A stretch of DNA of 64,000 nucleotides. Source: Microvirga pudoricolor. Its GTDB lineage: Bacteria > Pseudomonadota > Alphaproteobacteria > Rhizobiales > Beijerinckiaceae. Below the pieces are notes generated by a model. It had not been told where the DNA came from. It worked only from the letters and a program-made list of their open reading frames with translations, and ran no database searches. Shown piece after piece: positions 18,356 through 28,065 of the stretch. Within the stretch, counting starts at the first letter, position 1; every line of letters starts with the position of its first letter. A program made the position numbers and the translations under genes. Where the stretch lies: positions 620,001-684,000 of the forward strand of contig NZ_JAFEMB010000001.1 in NCBI RefSeq assembly GCF_016892705.1, given 5' to 3'.

Positions 18356-18649
18356 TCAATGGAGGCGTGCAGGACGCCGTCTTCGGCTCTTCCGGGCGCG
18401 AGCACCGAACACTCCCGCATCCTTACAGGCCCACCGGATCTGCGGGTCGTCTATGACATATTGCAGGATGCACATGACGAGCGAGTCCGACACGTCGCCA
18501 GGACCAACGGTCTCCGAAGCGAGCCCGCTATAGGCCAGGAAGGCGCTGAAGCGGCTCTCGTCGGATTGTATGAAAGCCAGGATGGCGGTCGCCATATCGC
18601 GTGCGGACACATGACCTGCGAGGCGCCTTTTCCGGGTTCGATCGGTCAT
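18356..18649 (-). CDS. DUF3572-like small protein
   Basis: 97 residues. The central part (MATAILAFIQSDESRFSAF, then a helix ending ILQYVIDD) matches the pattern of DUF3572, a short helical family of Rhizobiales with no known function. The C-terminal tail is arginine-rich (RARKSRRRR), which is not typical and might bind nucleic acid. There is no strong ribosome binding site before the chosen ATG. An internal ATG at residue 19 would still keep the domain. Confidence 0.55.
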   Translation of the reverse strand: MTDRTRKRRLAGHVSARDMATAILAFIQSDESRFSAFLAYSGLASETVGPGDVSDSLVMCILQYVIDDPQIRWACKDAGVFGARARKSRRRRPARLH

Positions 18650-18869
18650 AATAGGGACGAGAGCCGCTGAGTTGCAGGGTGAAGGGTCAAGACAGCTCCA
18701 GGCAGAGGGTCCGTGTCAGTTCTTCTCCGTCAAGCTATGTCTCATGGGGTCGAGCACAATTAAGAGTGGATTCCCTACGTAGATCCCCCATGGGACAGGT
18801 GGCGATACGACCGCGGGACCGCACCACGGGCCATCCATCCGAGATAGGCATCAGACAAGCGGGAAGGCT

Positions 18870-21800
18870 TTAGTCCGCTCGATCAGACTGATCCTCCATC
18901 CTCGATCCAGGCTGCAATCCGGCCTTGGCCGCCACCAGCACCAGCTCGGGCAGGCTGTTCACGTTAAGCCTCTGCATCACCCGCGCCCGATAGATTTCCA
19001 CGGTTCGCGGGCTCAGGTTCAGGTCCTGGGCAATCACCTTGTTGGTGCCGCCCGCCAAGAGGCCCCTGAGGACCTCCATCTCCCGCTCCGGCAGGGACTG
19101 AACCTGGATCTTGGCCATCTTCGTCTCCGGATCCTTGGCTTCAGAGGCCCTCGCCTGCCCGGCCACGCTGGCGACCGCCAGGAGGATATCCCGCGCCTTA
19201 TAAGGCGCCGGCACGAAGTCCGAGGCCCCCGCCTTCATGGCTTTGACCCCCAGGAGCGTATCGCCGTCGGGTTGGCCGACGACAACCACAGGCAGGTCGG
19301 CCCGGAGCGCCTTGATTTCCCGCGGCACCATCAAGCCCCCGGAACTCGGCTGGCGGATGTCGCACACCACGCAGCCGGGCGCGATCGCGGGAGCCGCCGC
19401 CATGAAGCTGGCGCTGGATGTGAAAGCGCGCACGTCGTAGCCGGCCCGGCCCAGGATTCCAACCAAACTCACGGAGGATGTGTCGTCTCCGTCGATGACG
19501 TACACGAAGGATCCGCTGCTCTGTGTGATGTCCTGCGCGATGCCGCCCACCTGACGGATACGGCCTCGGGTGTCGGGCACTGGAAAGAACGTGTCCTTAA
19601 GCCAGCGAATCTGACTATTGAATTGAACGACGCGGTATTCCTCGGTGGAGGCATCCCCGAGACTGGCTTTGTCCAAGGCGCCTTGGACGCGTCCGCGGTC
19701 CTCCGGATGCACGGCCGCAAGCCATTCGGCCAGATTCGCCGGAGGTGGAAGCTCGGATGGCCATGTTTGGCGCGAACGAGAGCCGAGCCGGGTCAGCTCC
19801 TTTGTGTCCAAATCGAGGGTCCACAGGATATGTGTGGAGTGGGTGGCAAATTGCCGGAGCCGCTCCTCGCTCTCGCGCAGGGCTTGCTCGGTGCGCGCCC
19901 GCTCGACGGACGACCGGATTTTTTCGGCAACCGCGCTCAACAGGTGCTTGTCGTCCTCCGACCATTGGCGGGGCTCCCGCATCGTAACGGTCAGACCCCA
20001 GAAGATCGCATCGTCTCCCTTTTTGAGGACGACCGTCAAAAACGCACCCATTTCCATGGCGGCGAATGCAGCCTTGTCTTGTGCCGAGAGACTGGGCTCT
20101 CCCTGGACATCGCCGAAAGCCATCGAGTCTCCAACGCGCCGCACCAATTCCGGCCAGTTGGAGAATTTATAGTCACCCACAATGGGAGGAAGGCCGCTCG
20201 CGCGATCCTCCACCAGAACGGTCGCCCGGTCCTCCGAGGGAGCCAGCTCGCAGAAGTAACAGCGATGCACGCCATATGCTCGGCCAGCATTCGCACCGCG
20301 ACCTCGCCAACCTCGCGCGAGCCGTCCTGCGCCCTCATCGCGTCGCTGAGATCGAGAAGGAAACTCTGACGCTCTTCGCTCTCGTGCAGGCGTCGTTGCA
20401 CCTCCTTCTGCGCCGTGACGTCCACATGGGCGCCCACGAGGCGCAGAGGCTGGCCGTCGCTGCCGCGCTCGATGTCGGCGCGAGCCTGAATCCAGCGAAC
20501 ATGGCCATCGCTCAGCCGAATGATCCGGTATTCCGACTCGTAGGTTGAGCCTGTCCCCTTCAGCGCGGTGAACAACGCTTCCTCGGCCCGCGCACGGTCC
20601 TCGGGGTGGACCCTTCTGAGCCAATCCTGGTGCGTCTCGTTCACCGCATCGTCCGGCAGACCGTGCAGACGCAGGTACTCCGGCGAGCGAAAGCTTGTGA
20701 TATCGCCCGCAATACGAATGTCGATGCCGCCGATCCGCTGAACACGCGCCAGATCCGTTTCGCGCTCCCGCAATGCCGCTTCCGCTTGCTTGCGGGCGTC
20801 GATGTCGATGTTCATCCCGGCCCATTTCTCGACACGTCCACGCGCGTCGAGTACGGGAGCGGCGCGGACGTTGGTCCAGCGCCAGCCGCCGCCGGGGGAT
20901 CTAAGGCGGAACTCGGCATCGACCTTTCCGCGGGCTGCGACAGCCTCCCGCCACTGGTGCTCGGCATAGGCCCGATCGTCCGGATGAATAGCATTCAGCC
21001 AGCCGTAGCCGAGCCACTCTTCCAGAGTTTGGCCCGTATAGGCGCGCCAACTCGGGCTGTCGGCGATGACGACGCCTGAGCCATCGGTTTCCCACACGGC
21101 CTGGGCCCAGCTGTCGATCAGCAGCCGTTGCCGCGCCTCGCTCTCGCGAAGCGCCGCCTCGGTGCGCCGGCGCTCGGTGATGTCCCTGAACAGCACCGCG
21201 ACTCGCCGCTGCTCAGGCGCATCGACGCGAAAGGCATAGACATCGTAGAATACGCCGAACGCTTCGGCCCAGTGTTCGAAGCGCTCAGGCTGGCCGGTCA
21301 GCGCGACGCGGCCATAGGTGTCGAACCAGACCTGCTCATGGTCCGGCGCAATCTCGCTGATGCGCTGGCCCGGAGCGATGGTGAAACCAGCCTGCTTCTC
21401 AAAGATTGGGTTCATCTCGACGAAGCGATAGTCGAACGGACGGCCCCGGTCGTCGAAGAGCATCTCGATGATGCAGAAACCCTCGTCGATCGACTTGGAA
21501 AGGGCGTTAAAGTTTCCCTCCAACGCTCGCTCGGCCAGGATACGCTCGGTGGTCTCGGTGGCGACGCCGTAAATGCCGCCAACGCTTCCGCTTTCGGTTC
21601 GAAGCGGCGTCCACGAGAAAGTGAACCAGCTCGCGGGACGACCGGGACGGTCGGTGAGCGTCACAGGTTGATCGACGAAAATGCGGGACTCGCCCGCCAT
21701 CACGGCGGCAGCTATCGGTTGGAAGTCGCCCCAGATTTCCGGCCGGACATCACGATAGGGCAGGCCCAGGCAGGCCGGGTGTTTGCTGCCAAGGATCGGG

Positions 21801-22009
21801 ATGTAACCGTCGTTGTAGAGCGAGACCAGGTCCGGACCCCAGCCGATATGGACGGGCTGTACGCTCGCCAGCATGATGTCGACGGCCGTCCTGAGGCTTT
21901 GAGGCCAAGCCTGAATGGGGCCGAGCGGTGTCAGGGACCAGTCGAGCGCGCGGAAGCGGTCGACCATTTGACCCTGCCCTAGGGGCCATCGTGCCCGTGT
22001 CTTCCCCAT
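18870..22009 (-). pseudogene. PAS-GAF-REC-LuxR signalling protein, interrupted by a frameshift
   Basis: Intact, this would be about 1046 residues: an N-terminal PAS-like module (LDWSLTPLGPIQAWPQSL), several PAS/PAC repeats, a GAF domain, another PAS, then a FixJ-like receiver (phospho-Asp in VVCDIRQP, the conserved Lys position replaced in PAPYKARD) and a LuxR-type HTH (LPEREMEVLRGLLAGGTN). No HisKA or HATPase domain exists. The first frame (start 22009, GAGG box) reads through AVRMLAEH and then into unrelated sequence with a stop at 20036. The true continuation GVHRCYFCEL is in another frame from 20273. Two bases (20274-20275) are left between the codons, so one base is missing. It could be a real mutation or a sequencing error. 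The downstream half (18870 to about 20273) stays open, so purifying selection lasted until recently. Confidence 0.85.
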
Positions 22010-22351
22010 CGTCAGACCTCTGCCCCCACCATACAACAATGTGGCAGGACTGCTGCGACGCTTGGTAGGATGCCAGAACTTAGGATAACTACGTATCGGG
22101 ATACGCCGCGGTGTCCTGACACCGATGATACATGAGCCGATGCTAACGGCACCCCCGCCAAAGTCCGGCAGCCGGCATCCTAGTGACTGAATGGGGTAAG
22201 CGCGGCGCGACCATGCCTGAACCGCGGAGTGCAGCCTCTTTCGACCCACCCATCCGTCCGGAGAAAGCATGCCTGAACAGGCTGGATGGGGCACAAGGGA
22301 GGGAAAACCGAAGGAAGGATGGCGATAAGCTTCGTCCGACAGTCGTTTGGT
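22010..22351. other. upstream region of the PAS-LuxR gene
   Basis: 342 bp between that start codon and the tRNA. It contains two adjacent perfect dyads (22092-22123). No gene is seen. Confidence 0.5.
22092..22123. promoter_or_regulatory. two tandem 6-2-6 dyads, candidate operators
   Basis: CGTATC-GG-GATACG (22092-22105) and GGTGTC-CT-GACACC (22110-22123) are perfect palindromes whose centres are 18 bases apart, about 85-115 bases before the PAS-LuxR start. The first overlaps a TACGTA core. Dyads of this size suit a dimeric LuxR-type HTH, so autoregulation is a reasonable inference. Confidence 0.45.
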
Positions 22352-22426
22352 TGGAGCGGGCGATGGGAATCGAACCCACGACATTCAGCTTGGGAAGCTG
22401 ACGTTCTACCTCTGAACTACACCCGC
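22352..22426 (-). tRNA. tRNA-Gly (anticodon CCC)
   Basis: 75 nt with encoded CCA. The acceptor arm GCGGGTG pairs with CGCCCGC (one T-G). The D arm is GTTC/GAAC, the anticodon loop TTCCCAA gives CCC, and the T arm GTGGG/CCCAT surrounds TTCGATT. It reads the GGG codon. No integrase or repeated 3' end beside it suggests an integration site. Confidence 0.95.
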
Positions 22427-22596
22427 GTCGGCCCTGTTGTACAACGGCCGAGGGGGCGGTCGTCAAGTGCGCAGACGCCTCCCCTCGCAAGGGCGCGCGG
22501 CCGTCCGCCCTCGCCCTGCCCTGCGATCTACGAGAGTACATCGCCAGGAGACCGGGCTGGGCTTCCAGCGCAGCCTCCCCCGAAGCACGCCCTTGC

Positions 22597-23610
22597 TCAG
22601 GGCTGCCCACCTCCGCCAGCCGCACCATAGACCTGCCCGGTGGCGTAGCTCGCGTCCTCGGCGGCCAGCTGCACGTAGATCGACGCCAGTTCCACGGGCT
22701 GCCCGGGGCGGCCCATGGGGGTGTCGCCGCCGAATTGCTGGAGTTTCTCCTGGGTGGCGCCTCCGCTGACCTGGAGGGGGGTCCAGATCGGACCCGGCGC
22801 GACCCCGTTGACCCGGATGCCCTTCGGGCCGAGCTGTTTGGCCAGGGATTTGGTGAAGTTCATCATCGCAGCCTTGGTCATGGCGTAATCGACCAAGTTC
22901 TCGGAGGGATCGTAGGCCTGCTCCGAGGTGGTCTGGATGATGGACGAACCCGGCTCCAGATGCGGCAAGGCCGCCTTGGTGAGCCAGAACATCGCGTAGA
23001 TGTTCGTCTTGATCGTCGCGTCGAAATCCTCCGACGAGATGTCGAGAAGAGAGGGCCGTTGCTGCTGGCGGCTGGCGTTGTTCACGAGGATGTCGAGGCC
23101 GCCGAGCTGCCGCACCGCCTCGGCCACGATCCGCTCGCATAGGGCCTTGTCCCGGATGTCTCCCGGCAGGGCGACGGCGTTTCGGCCCTCCCGGCGGATC
23201 AGCTCGATCACCTCCTGGGCGTCGGGCTCCTCGGTCGGGTAATAGCTGATGGCGACGTCGGCCCCCTCGCGGGCATAGGCGATGGCCGCCGCGCGGCCCA
23301 TCCCGGAATCCCCGCCGGTGATCAGGGCCTTTCGCCCGGCCAGGCGTCCGGACCCCTTGTAGCTCGTCTCGCCGTGATCGGGGCGCGGGTCCATCTGTCC
23401 GGCGAGACCCGGCCAGGGCTGCGTCTGGGACCGGAACGGGGGCTTGGGGTGTTTCATGGTGGGGTCTGACTTCGCCACAGCTTTTGCTCCTCCTGTCGGG
23501 GTGCCGGGGGTTTGGGCCCCGGTCGGGCCCGCCGCCATCGCGGCCAACCCCAGCGTCGCACCGCCGACGAGGCCGCGCCTCGAGATCGATCCGTTATCCT
23601 TCTCGTCCAT
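22597..23610 (-). CDS. SDR family oxidoreductase with Tat-type leader
   Basis: 337 residues. Short-chain dehydrogenase with cofactor motif TGGDSGMGRA, NNAS and the catalytic Ser...YAMTK set (TTSEQ, VDYAMTKAA). The Gly-rich motif and PGDIRD suggest NADPH or NADH binding of the YghA/YhdF group, whose substrates are small aldehydes or sugars. An N-terminal SRRGLVGGATLGLAAMAA segment looks like a twin-arginine leader, which is known in this subgroup. The gene sits alone downstream of the tRNA. The exact substrate cannot be read from the sequence. Confidence 0.88.
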   Translation of the reverse strand: MDEKDNGSISRRGLVGGATLGLAAMAAGPTGAQTPGTPTGGAKAVAKSDPTMKHPKPPFRSQTQPWPGLAGQMDPRPDHGETSYKGSGRLAGRKALITGGDSGMGRAAAIAYAREGADVAISYYPTEEPDAQEVIELIRREGRNAVALPGDIRDKALCERIVAEAVRQLGGLDILVNNASRQQQRPSLLDISSEDFDATIKTNIYAMFWLTKAALPHLEPGSSIIQTTSEQAYDPSENLVDYAMTKAAMMNFTKSLAKQLGPKGIRVNGVAPGPIWTPLQVSGGATQEKLQQFGGDTPMGRPGQPVELASIYVQLAAEDASYATGQVYGAAGGGGQP

Positions 23611-23821
23611 GGCCGCCCTGCTCCTGTCACCGGTCGAGCCGTGATAACTCGCCCGGCCCTCCCTGGTTCATGCGGCAACAGGCGAATTCCGCCGATCGGG
23701 GCGCGACCCGTCAGGCGACCGCCTTTTGCGCATCCGCCTCGTCTTCTAAGCTGTCCCTTCACGCGCGGGGGCCGGGACCCATCCGGTTCTCCAGGGAGAA
23801 CCTGCGAACGGGAGGACGGCC

Positions 23822-24094
23822 ATGGTTCTGGGAATCGATCCGCTGATCGCGTTGGGGGTGCTGCTGGCCACGGCCACCACCGATGCGGCCTATGTGTTCT
23901 TCAATGCGGCCGTCCAGGCGCGCCGGCGGATTCAGGCCGCCAATTGGAGCGCGGTCTGGTACCTGCTCTCGGCTTATGCGGTCATCAGCTACACCGAGCA
24001 CGCGATCTACGTGGTGTTCGCGGCCATCGGCTCGTGGCTCGGAGCGTTCGTGTCCGTGTCATGGCTCGTGCGGCCCCTCAAGGCGCACGGCTGA
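23822..24094 (+). CDS. small membrane protein, 90 aa
   Basis: Three hydrophobic segments: LIALGVLLATATTDAAYVFF, VWYLLSAYAVISY and YVVFAAIGSWLGAFVSVSW. A GGAGG box eight bases upstream supports the ATG. It resembles uncharacterised small inner-membrane proteins of Rhizobiales. No family name is assigned. The charged positions are few (RRR in the first loop), suggesting an inside loop there. Confidence 0.7.
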   Translation: MVLGIDPLIALGVLLATATTDAAYVFFNAAVQARRRIQAANWSAVWYLLSAYAVISYTEHAIYVVFAAIGSWLGAFVSVSWLVRPLKAHG

Positions 24095-24112
24095 GCCTCT
24101 GGGGGGGCACCC

Positions 24113-25204
24113 TCAGCGGAAGTGCTTGGACAGCTTCAGTCCTTGAGCCTGATAATTGGAACCGGCCCCCGCCCCGTAGAGCACCTGCGGCCGCTCGGCC
24201 ATGCGCTCGTAGACCAGGCGGCCGACGATCTGGCCGTCCTCCAGGATGAAGGGCACGTCCCGGGACCGGACCTCGAGCACGGCCCTGGCCCCCTCGCCGC
24301 CCGATCCGGCATGGCCGAAGCCGGGGTCGAAGAAGCCTGCGTAATGGACCCGAAACTCGCCCACCAGGGGATCGAACGGCACCATCTCGGCCGCATAATC
24401 CGGCGGCACGTGCACGGCCTCCTTGGAGGCCAGAATGTAGAATTGCCCCGGATCGAGGATGAGCGTCCGGCTGGCATCCGCGTAGAGCGGCTCCCAGAAG
24501 TCGGCGACCTTGCAGGAGCCGGGCTTGTCCACGTCCACGAGACCCGTATGACGCTTGGCCCGGTAGCCGATGAGGTGGTCGGACCCAAAACCCGACAGGT
24601 CCACGCTGACGGCCACGCCGTCCTGAATCGAGGGCTCGGCGGAGGTCACGACCCGCTCCTGCTTGTGCAACGTCAGGAGTTCGGCGTCGCTCAGGCGCAC
24701 CGCGCCCTTTCGCAGGCGCAGTTGCGACAGGCGGGTGCCCGTGCGCACGAGGACCGGGAAGGTCCGCGGCGAAATCTCGGCATAGAGCGGCCCCTGGTAG
24801 CCTGCCCCGATCGTATCGAATTCCTGCGACCGGTCGGTGATGACCCGGGTGAAGACGTCGATGCGTCCCGTGGAACTCTTGGGGTTGGCGGCGGCCGAGA
24901 GGCCGGGCGGCAGGGCCAGGCTCTCCTGGAGCTCCGCGATATAGACGCTCCCCGTCTCCAGGATGGCGCCGGCGGTCAGGTCGATCTCATGGAAGCTGAG
25001 ATGCGCCAAACGATCTCGCACCGTGTTGCTGGGGCCCGGCAGGAAACTCGCCCGCACCCGGTAGGCGCGTCTGCCGAGCCGGAGGTCCAGGCTGGCGGGC
25101 TGGATCTGGTCCGACGCGTAAGGCGTCTCGGGCTGAATGATGCCCGCCTCCGTCAGACGCGCGATGGCATCAGCCGATTGGATCCCGTCCCGCAACGCAA
25201 CCAT
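24113..25204 (-). CDS. dcd: dCTP deaminase, two-domain alphaproteobacterial type
   Basis: Converts dCTP to dUTP and ammonia, feeding dTMP synthesis through dUTPase. At about 363 residues it is twice the length of E. coli Dcd, and both halves carry dUTPase-like folds. Seen motifs are QIQPASLDLRLG (N-terminal half), NPKSSTGRIDVFTRVI (catalytic and allosteric Ser/Arg region) and EVRSRDVPFILEDGQ near the end. ATG codons at 25204 and 25207 lie in a GGAAG context; the former has better spacing. A 14-bp tandem repeat sits just upstream. Confidence 0.88.
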   Translation of the reverse strand: MVALRDGIQSADAIARLTEAGIIQPETPYASDQIQPASLDLRLGRRAYRVRASFLPGPSNTVRDRLAHLSFHEIDLTAGAILETGSVYIAELQESLALPPGLSAAANPKSSTGRIDVFTRVITDRSQEFDTIGAGYQGPLYAEISPRTFPVLVRTGTRLSQLRLRKGAVRLSDAELLTLHKQERVVTSAEPSIQDGVAVSVDLSGFGSDHLIGYRAKRHTGLVDVDKPGSCKVADFWEPLYADASRTLILDPGQFYILASKEAVHVPPDYAAEMVPFDPLVGEFRVHYAGFFDPGFGHAGSGGEGARAVLEVRSRDVPFILEDGQIVGRLVYERMAERPQVLYGAGAGSNYQAQGLKLSKHFR

Positions 25205-25214
25205 CATAGCTTCC

Positions 25215-25242
25215 AAGGGTACTCGAACAAGGGTACTCGAAC
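25215..25242. repeat. exact 14-bp tandem duplication
   Basis: AAGGGTACTCGAAC occurs twice head to tail, directly before the dcd ribosome binding site. Confidence 0.9.
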
Positions 25243-25423
25243 CTTCTCCCTAGCGTATGGGGCGGGCCAGGGCCAAGCCGAGGCGGACGACTTTCGCCGC
25301 GTTCTCCCCGCTCTCCCCAGGCTGGCGTCCCTTCTGCCGGCTCACGCCGCGGCAGCGGATCGGTCGCCGCGGATTGACGGCGCAAGGGCCGCGGGCTTAA
25401 CCAAGGCCTCAGGAGGGCGTACG

Positions 25424-25816
25424 ATGTACAAGGCTGTCACCCGCAGCATCAGCGTCACGGTCGTGCCCCGGTTCATGCCCGAGGAATCCTCGCCCGGGGA
25501 TGCGCGCTACTTCTTCGCCTACACGGTCGAGATCATCAATCTCGGCCTCACGCGCGTGCAGCTGAAGTCCCGCTACTGGCGTATCGTGGACGAGCGCGGC
25601 CACCTCCAGGAAGTGCGTGGGGCGGGCGTCGTCGGAAAGCAGCCGGTTCTCGGGCCCGGCGAGAGCTTCAGCTATACCAGCGGCTGTCCGCTTTCCACTC
25701 CGAGCGGCACCATGCAGGGCACCTATCTCATGGTCACGCCGGACGGCGAAGCCTTCGACGTGGAAATCCCGGCCTTTTCGCTCGACAGCCCCCTGGCCAG
25801 GCGGGTGGTGCATTGA
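25424..25816 (+). CDS. apaG: ApaG domain protein
   Basis: 130 residues, the normal ApaG length, with the fibronectin-like fold motifs YFFAYTVEIINLG, LKSRYWRIVDERG, GVVGKQPVLGPGESFSYTSG and GTMQGTYLM. ApaG is linked to Co/Mg efflux and Ap4A metabolism in enterobacteria, but its biochemical role is unsettled. A strong AGGAGG box precedes the ATG. The next gene, argE, starts 81 bases later and could be co-transcribed. Confidence 0.93.
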   Translation: MYKAVTRSISVTVVPRFMPEESSPGDARYFFAYTVEIINLGLTRVQLKSRYWRIVDERGHLQEVRGAGVVGKQPVLGPGESFSYTSGCPLSTPSGTMQGTYLMVTPDGEAFDVEIPAFSLDSPLARRVVH

Positions 25817-25897
25817 CGATCACGGAGTTCCACCGTTTGCCAAGACCGGTTGGAACGCTTAGTCCTGTCGCGTCCATCCCTGCCTCCCGAGGTCCGA

Positions 25898-27070
25898 ATG
25901 CCTTCCAACGGCCAGCGGCTGACGCCGCTCGAAATGCTGGCGAAACTCGTTTCCTTCGACACTGAAAGCTCCAAGTCCAACCTGGCCCTGATCGCCTTCG
26001 TGGAGGGCTATCTCCAGAGCTGGAACATCCCGTTCGTCCGGGTGCCCAACACCGAGGGCGACAAGGCGACGCTCTATGCCACCATTGGGCCTCAGGACAG
26101 AGGCGGCGTGGTCCTTTCCGGTCATACGGATGTGGTGCCGGTCGCGGGTCAGGCCTGGACGTCGGACCCGTTCACCCTGCGCGTCGAGAATGGGCGGGCC
26201 TACGGCCGAGGCGCCGTGGACATGAAGGCGTTCGATGCCCTGGCGCTTGCCCTCGTGCCGGAATTCCTGGCCGCGAACCTGAAGACACCGATCCACATCA
26301 TGCTCTCCTATGACGAGGAGACCACCTGTCTCGGTGTGGTCGACGCGATCCGGCGCCTGGGCGCGGACCTGCCCCGTCCCAAGGCCGTCATCGTGGGGGA
26401 GCCGACGATGCTGGAGGTGGTGGACGCCCACAAGAGCATCTCGACCTTCACCACCACCGTGCACGGGTTCGAAGCCCATTCCTCGAAGCCCTATCTCGGC
26501 GCGAGCGCCGTCATGACGGCGGCCGAGCTCGTGTGCGAGCTCAACCGGATCGGCGACGAGATGATGGAGCGCGGGGATCCGACCGGGCGGTTCGACCCTC
26601 CCTACACCACCGTCCATGTGGGCGTGATCGCGGGCGGCAACGCGCGGAACATCCTGGCGAAAGCCTGCGAATTCCGATGGGAGTTCCGGGGCGTTCCAGG
26701 ACAGGACATCGAGGAGATCCCGCTGCGCCTCGAACGGTTCGCCCGGGATGTGGCTCTCAAGCGCTTGAATCGGTTCGGCGAGTTCGGACGGATCGAGACC
26801 CAGCTCGAGGTGAACGTTCCGGGGCTGGCGCCGGACCCCGGCTCTGACGCGGAGGTTCTGGCCTTGGGCCTCGTAGGCCGCAACCACACACAGACGGTGC
26901 CATTCGCGACCGAGGGGGGCCACTTCCAGGCGGCCGGGATCCCCACGGTGGTGTGCGGTCCGGGCTCCATCGACCAGGCCCACCAGCCGGACGAATATAT
27001 CGCCCTCGAGCAACTCGAGGCGGGAGCCGCCTTCATGCGCCGCCTCGCCGCCCGGTGCGCGGAGGCCTAG
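25898..27070 (+). CDS. argE: acetylornithine deacetylase
   Basis: 390-residue M20 metallopeptidase-family enzyme that hydrolyses N-acetylornithine to ornithine and acetate. Zinc ligands are visible at SGHTDVVPV, GAVDMKAFDA and the catalytic pair in YDEETTCLG. The dimerisation domain lies between about residues 180 and 290, and the last ligand is near GPGSIDQAHQPDE. The ATG at 25898 starts the family N-terminus (LTPLEMLAKLVSFDTES). Its stop codon overlaps the convergent hslO stop in a CTAG. Nearby argD and argF support the arginine assignment over DapE. Confidence 0.9.
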   Translation: MPSNGQRLTPLEMLAKLVSFDTESSKSNLALIAFVEGYLQSWNIPFVRVPNTEGDKATLYATIGPQDRGGVVLSGHTDVVPVAGQAWTSDPFTLRVENGRAYGRGAVDMKAFDALALALVPEFLAANLKTPIHIMLSYDEETTCLGVVDAIRRLGADLPRPKAVIVGEPTMLEVVDAHKSISTFTTTVHGFEAHSSKPYLGASAVMTAAELVCELNRIGDEMMERGDPTGRFDPPYTTVHVGVIAGGNARNILAKACEFRWEFRGVPGQDIEEIPLRLERFARDVALKRLNRFGEFGRIETQLEVNVPGLAPDPGSDAEVLALGLVGRNHTQTVPFATEGGHFQAAGIPTVVCGPGSIDQAHQPDEYIALEQLEAGAAFMRRLAARCAEA

Positions 27071-28065
27071 GCCTGCTCGGAACCCGCCTTGGCGATCTCG
27101 GCCTCCACATCGGCGGGGTCGAGGTCGTAGAAACGTGAGCAGAACTCACACGTGATGCCGATCCGGCCGTTGTCGCCGACCATGTCCCGCCGATCCTCCG
27201 GCGAGAAGCGGCGCATCATGGCCATGACGCGGGTCTGGGAGCAGCGGCATTCCTCATGCACGGCCTGCGGCTCGAAGACCCTGACCCCGCGCTCGTGGAA
27301 CAGGCGATAGAGGAGCCGCTCGCTGGAGACGGCAGGGTCGATGAGCTCGTGGTCCTCCACGGTTTCCACGAGCGCCTTGGCCTCGGTCCAGGCGTCGTCC
27401 TCGCCCGGAGTCGCGAGATCGTTGGAGGGGTGACCTTCCGGAATGTCGCCCGGATCGAGATCGGCCTGGCGCATCCGCTCCGGGGAGCTCGGCAGGAACT
27501 GGATCATCAGGCCGCCGGCCCGATAGGTGCGGCCGCCGTCCTCGAATTGCTCCGCCACCGCGAGGCGGACCCGGGTGGGGATCTGCTCGGATTGGCGGAA
27601 ATACTGGTGGGCGGCCTCCTCGAAGCTCTGGCCCTCGAGGGCGACGACGCCCTGGTAGCGGCTGCGGTCGGAGCCCTGGTCGATCGTCATCGCGAGGTAG
27701 CCCGACCCGAGCAATTCCTCCGCCTTGTGGGACCCGCCGCCGAGGGCTTCGAGCCTGTCCTTGTCGAAACGGGCGGTGGCGCGCAGGCGATCGGGCGCGT
27801 CGTAGTCCACGACGATCATGTCGATGGCGCCGTCGGTCTTGGTCTGGAGCTGGAACCGGCCCTCGAACTTGAGGGAGGAGCCGAGCAGCACGGTCAGGGC
27901 TGCGGCCTCTCCGACCACGCGGGACACGATGTCGGGATAGCCGTGCCGCGCCAGGATCGTGTCGATGGAAGGGCCGAGGCGGACGATGCGTCCTCGGATG
28001 TCCAGGGGCTCGACGGAAAACGGCAGGACGACGTCGTCGGATCCCTCGAAGGAAGGGGAACTCAT
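27067..28065 (-). CDS. hslO: redox-regulated chaperone Hsp33
   Basis: 332 residues. Cytosolic holdase activated by oxidation. The C-terminal zinc centre is present as ECRCSQ and CEFC, matching CXC...CXXC. The N-terminal substrate domain begins with [22 protein letters not shown]. It is slightly longer than E. coli Hsp33. The ATG overlaps the argF stop as ATGA, so it is the last gene of argD-argF-hslO, a common order in Rhizobiales. Confidence 0.95.
   Translation of the reverse strand: MSSPSFEGSDDVVLPFSVEPLDIRGRIVRLGPSIDTILARHGYPDIVSRVVGEAAALTVLLGSSLKFEGRFQLQTKTDGAIDMIVVDYDAPDRLRATARFDKDRLEALGGGSHKAEELLGSGYLAMTIDQGSDRSRYQGVVALEGQSFEEAAHQYFRQSEQIPTRVRLAVAEQFEDGGRTYRAGGLMIQFLPSSPERMRQADLDPGDIPEGHPSNDLATPGEDDAWTEAKALVETVEDHELIDPAVSSERLLYRLFHERGVRVFEPQAVHEECRCSQTRVMAMMRRFSPEDRRDMVGDNGRIGITCEFCSRFYDLDPADVEAEIAKAGSEQA

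Noticed and set aside
22352-22426. Genomic island attachment site at tRNA-Gly
   Set aside because: No integrase gene, no repeated tRNA 3' end and no composition break directly beside it.
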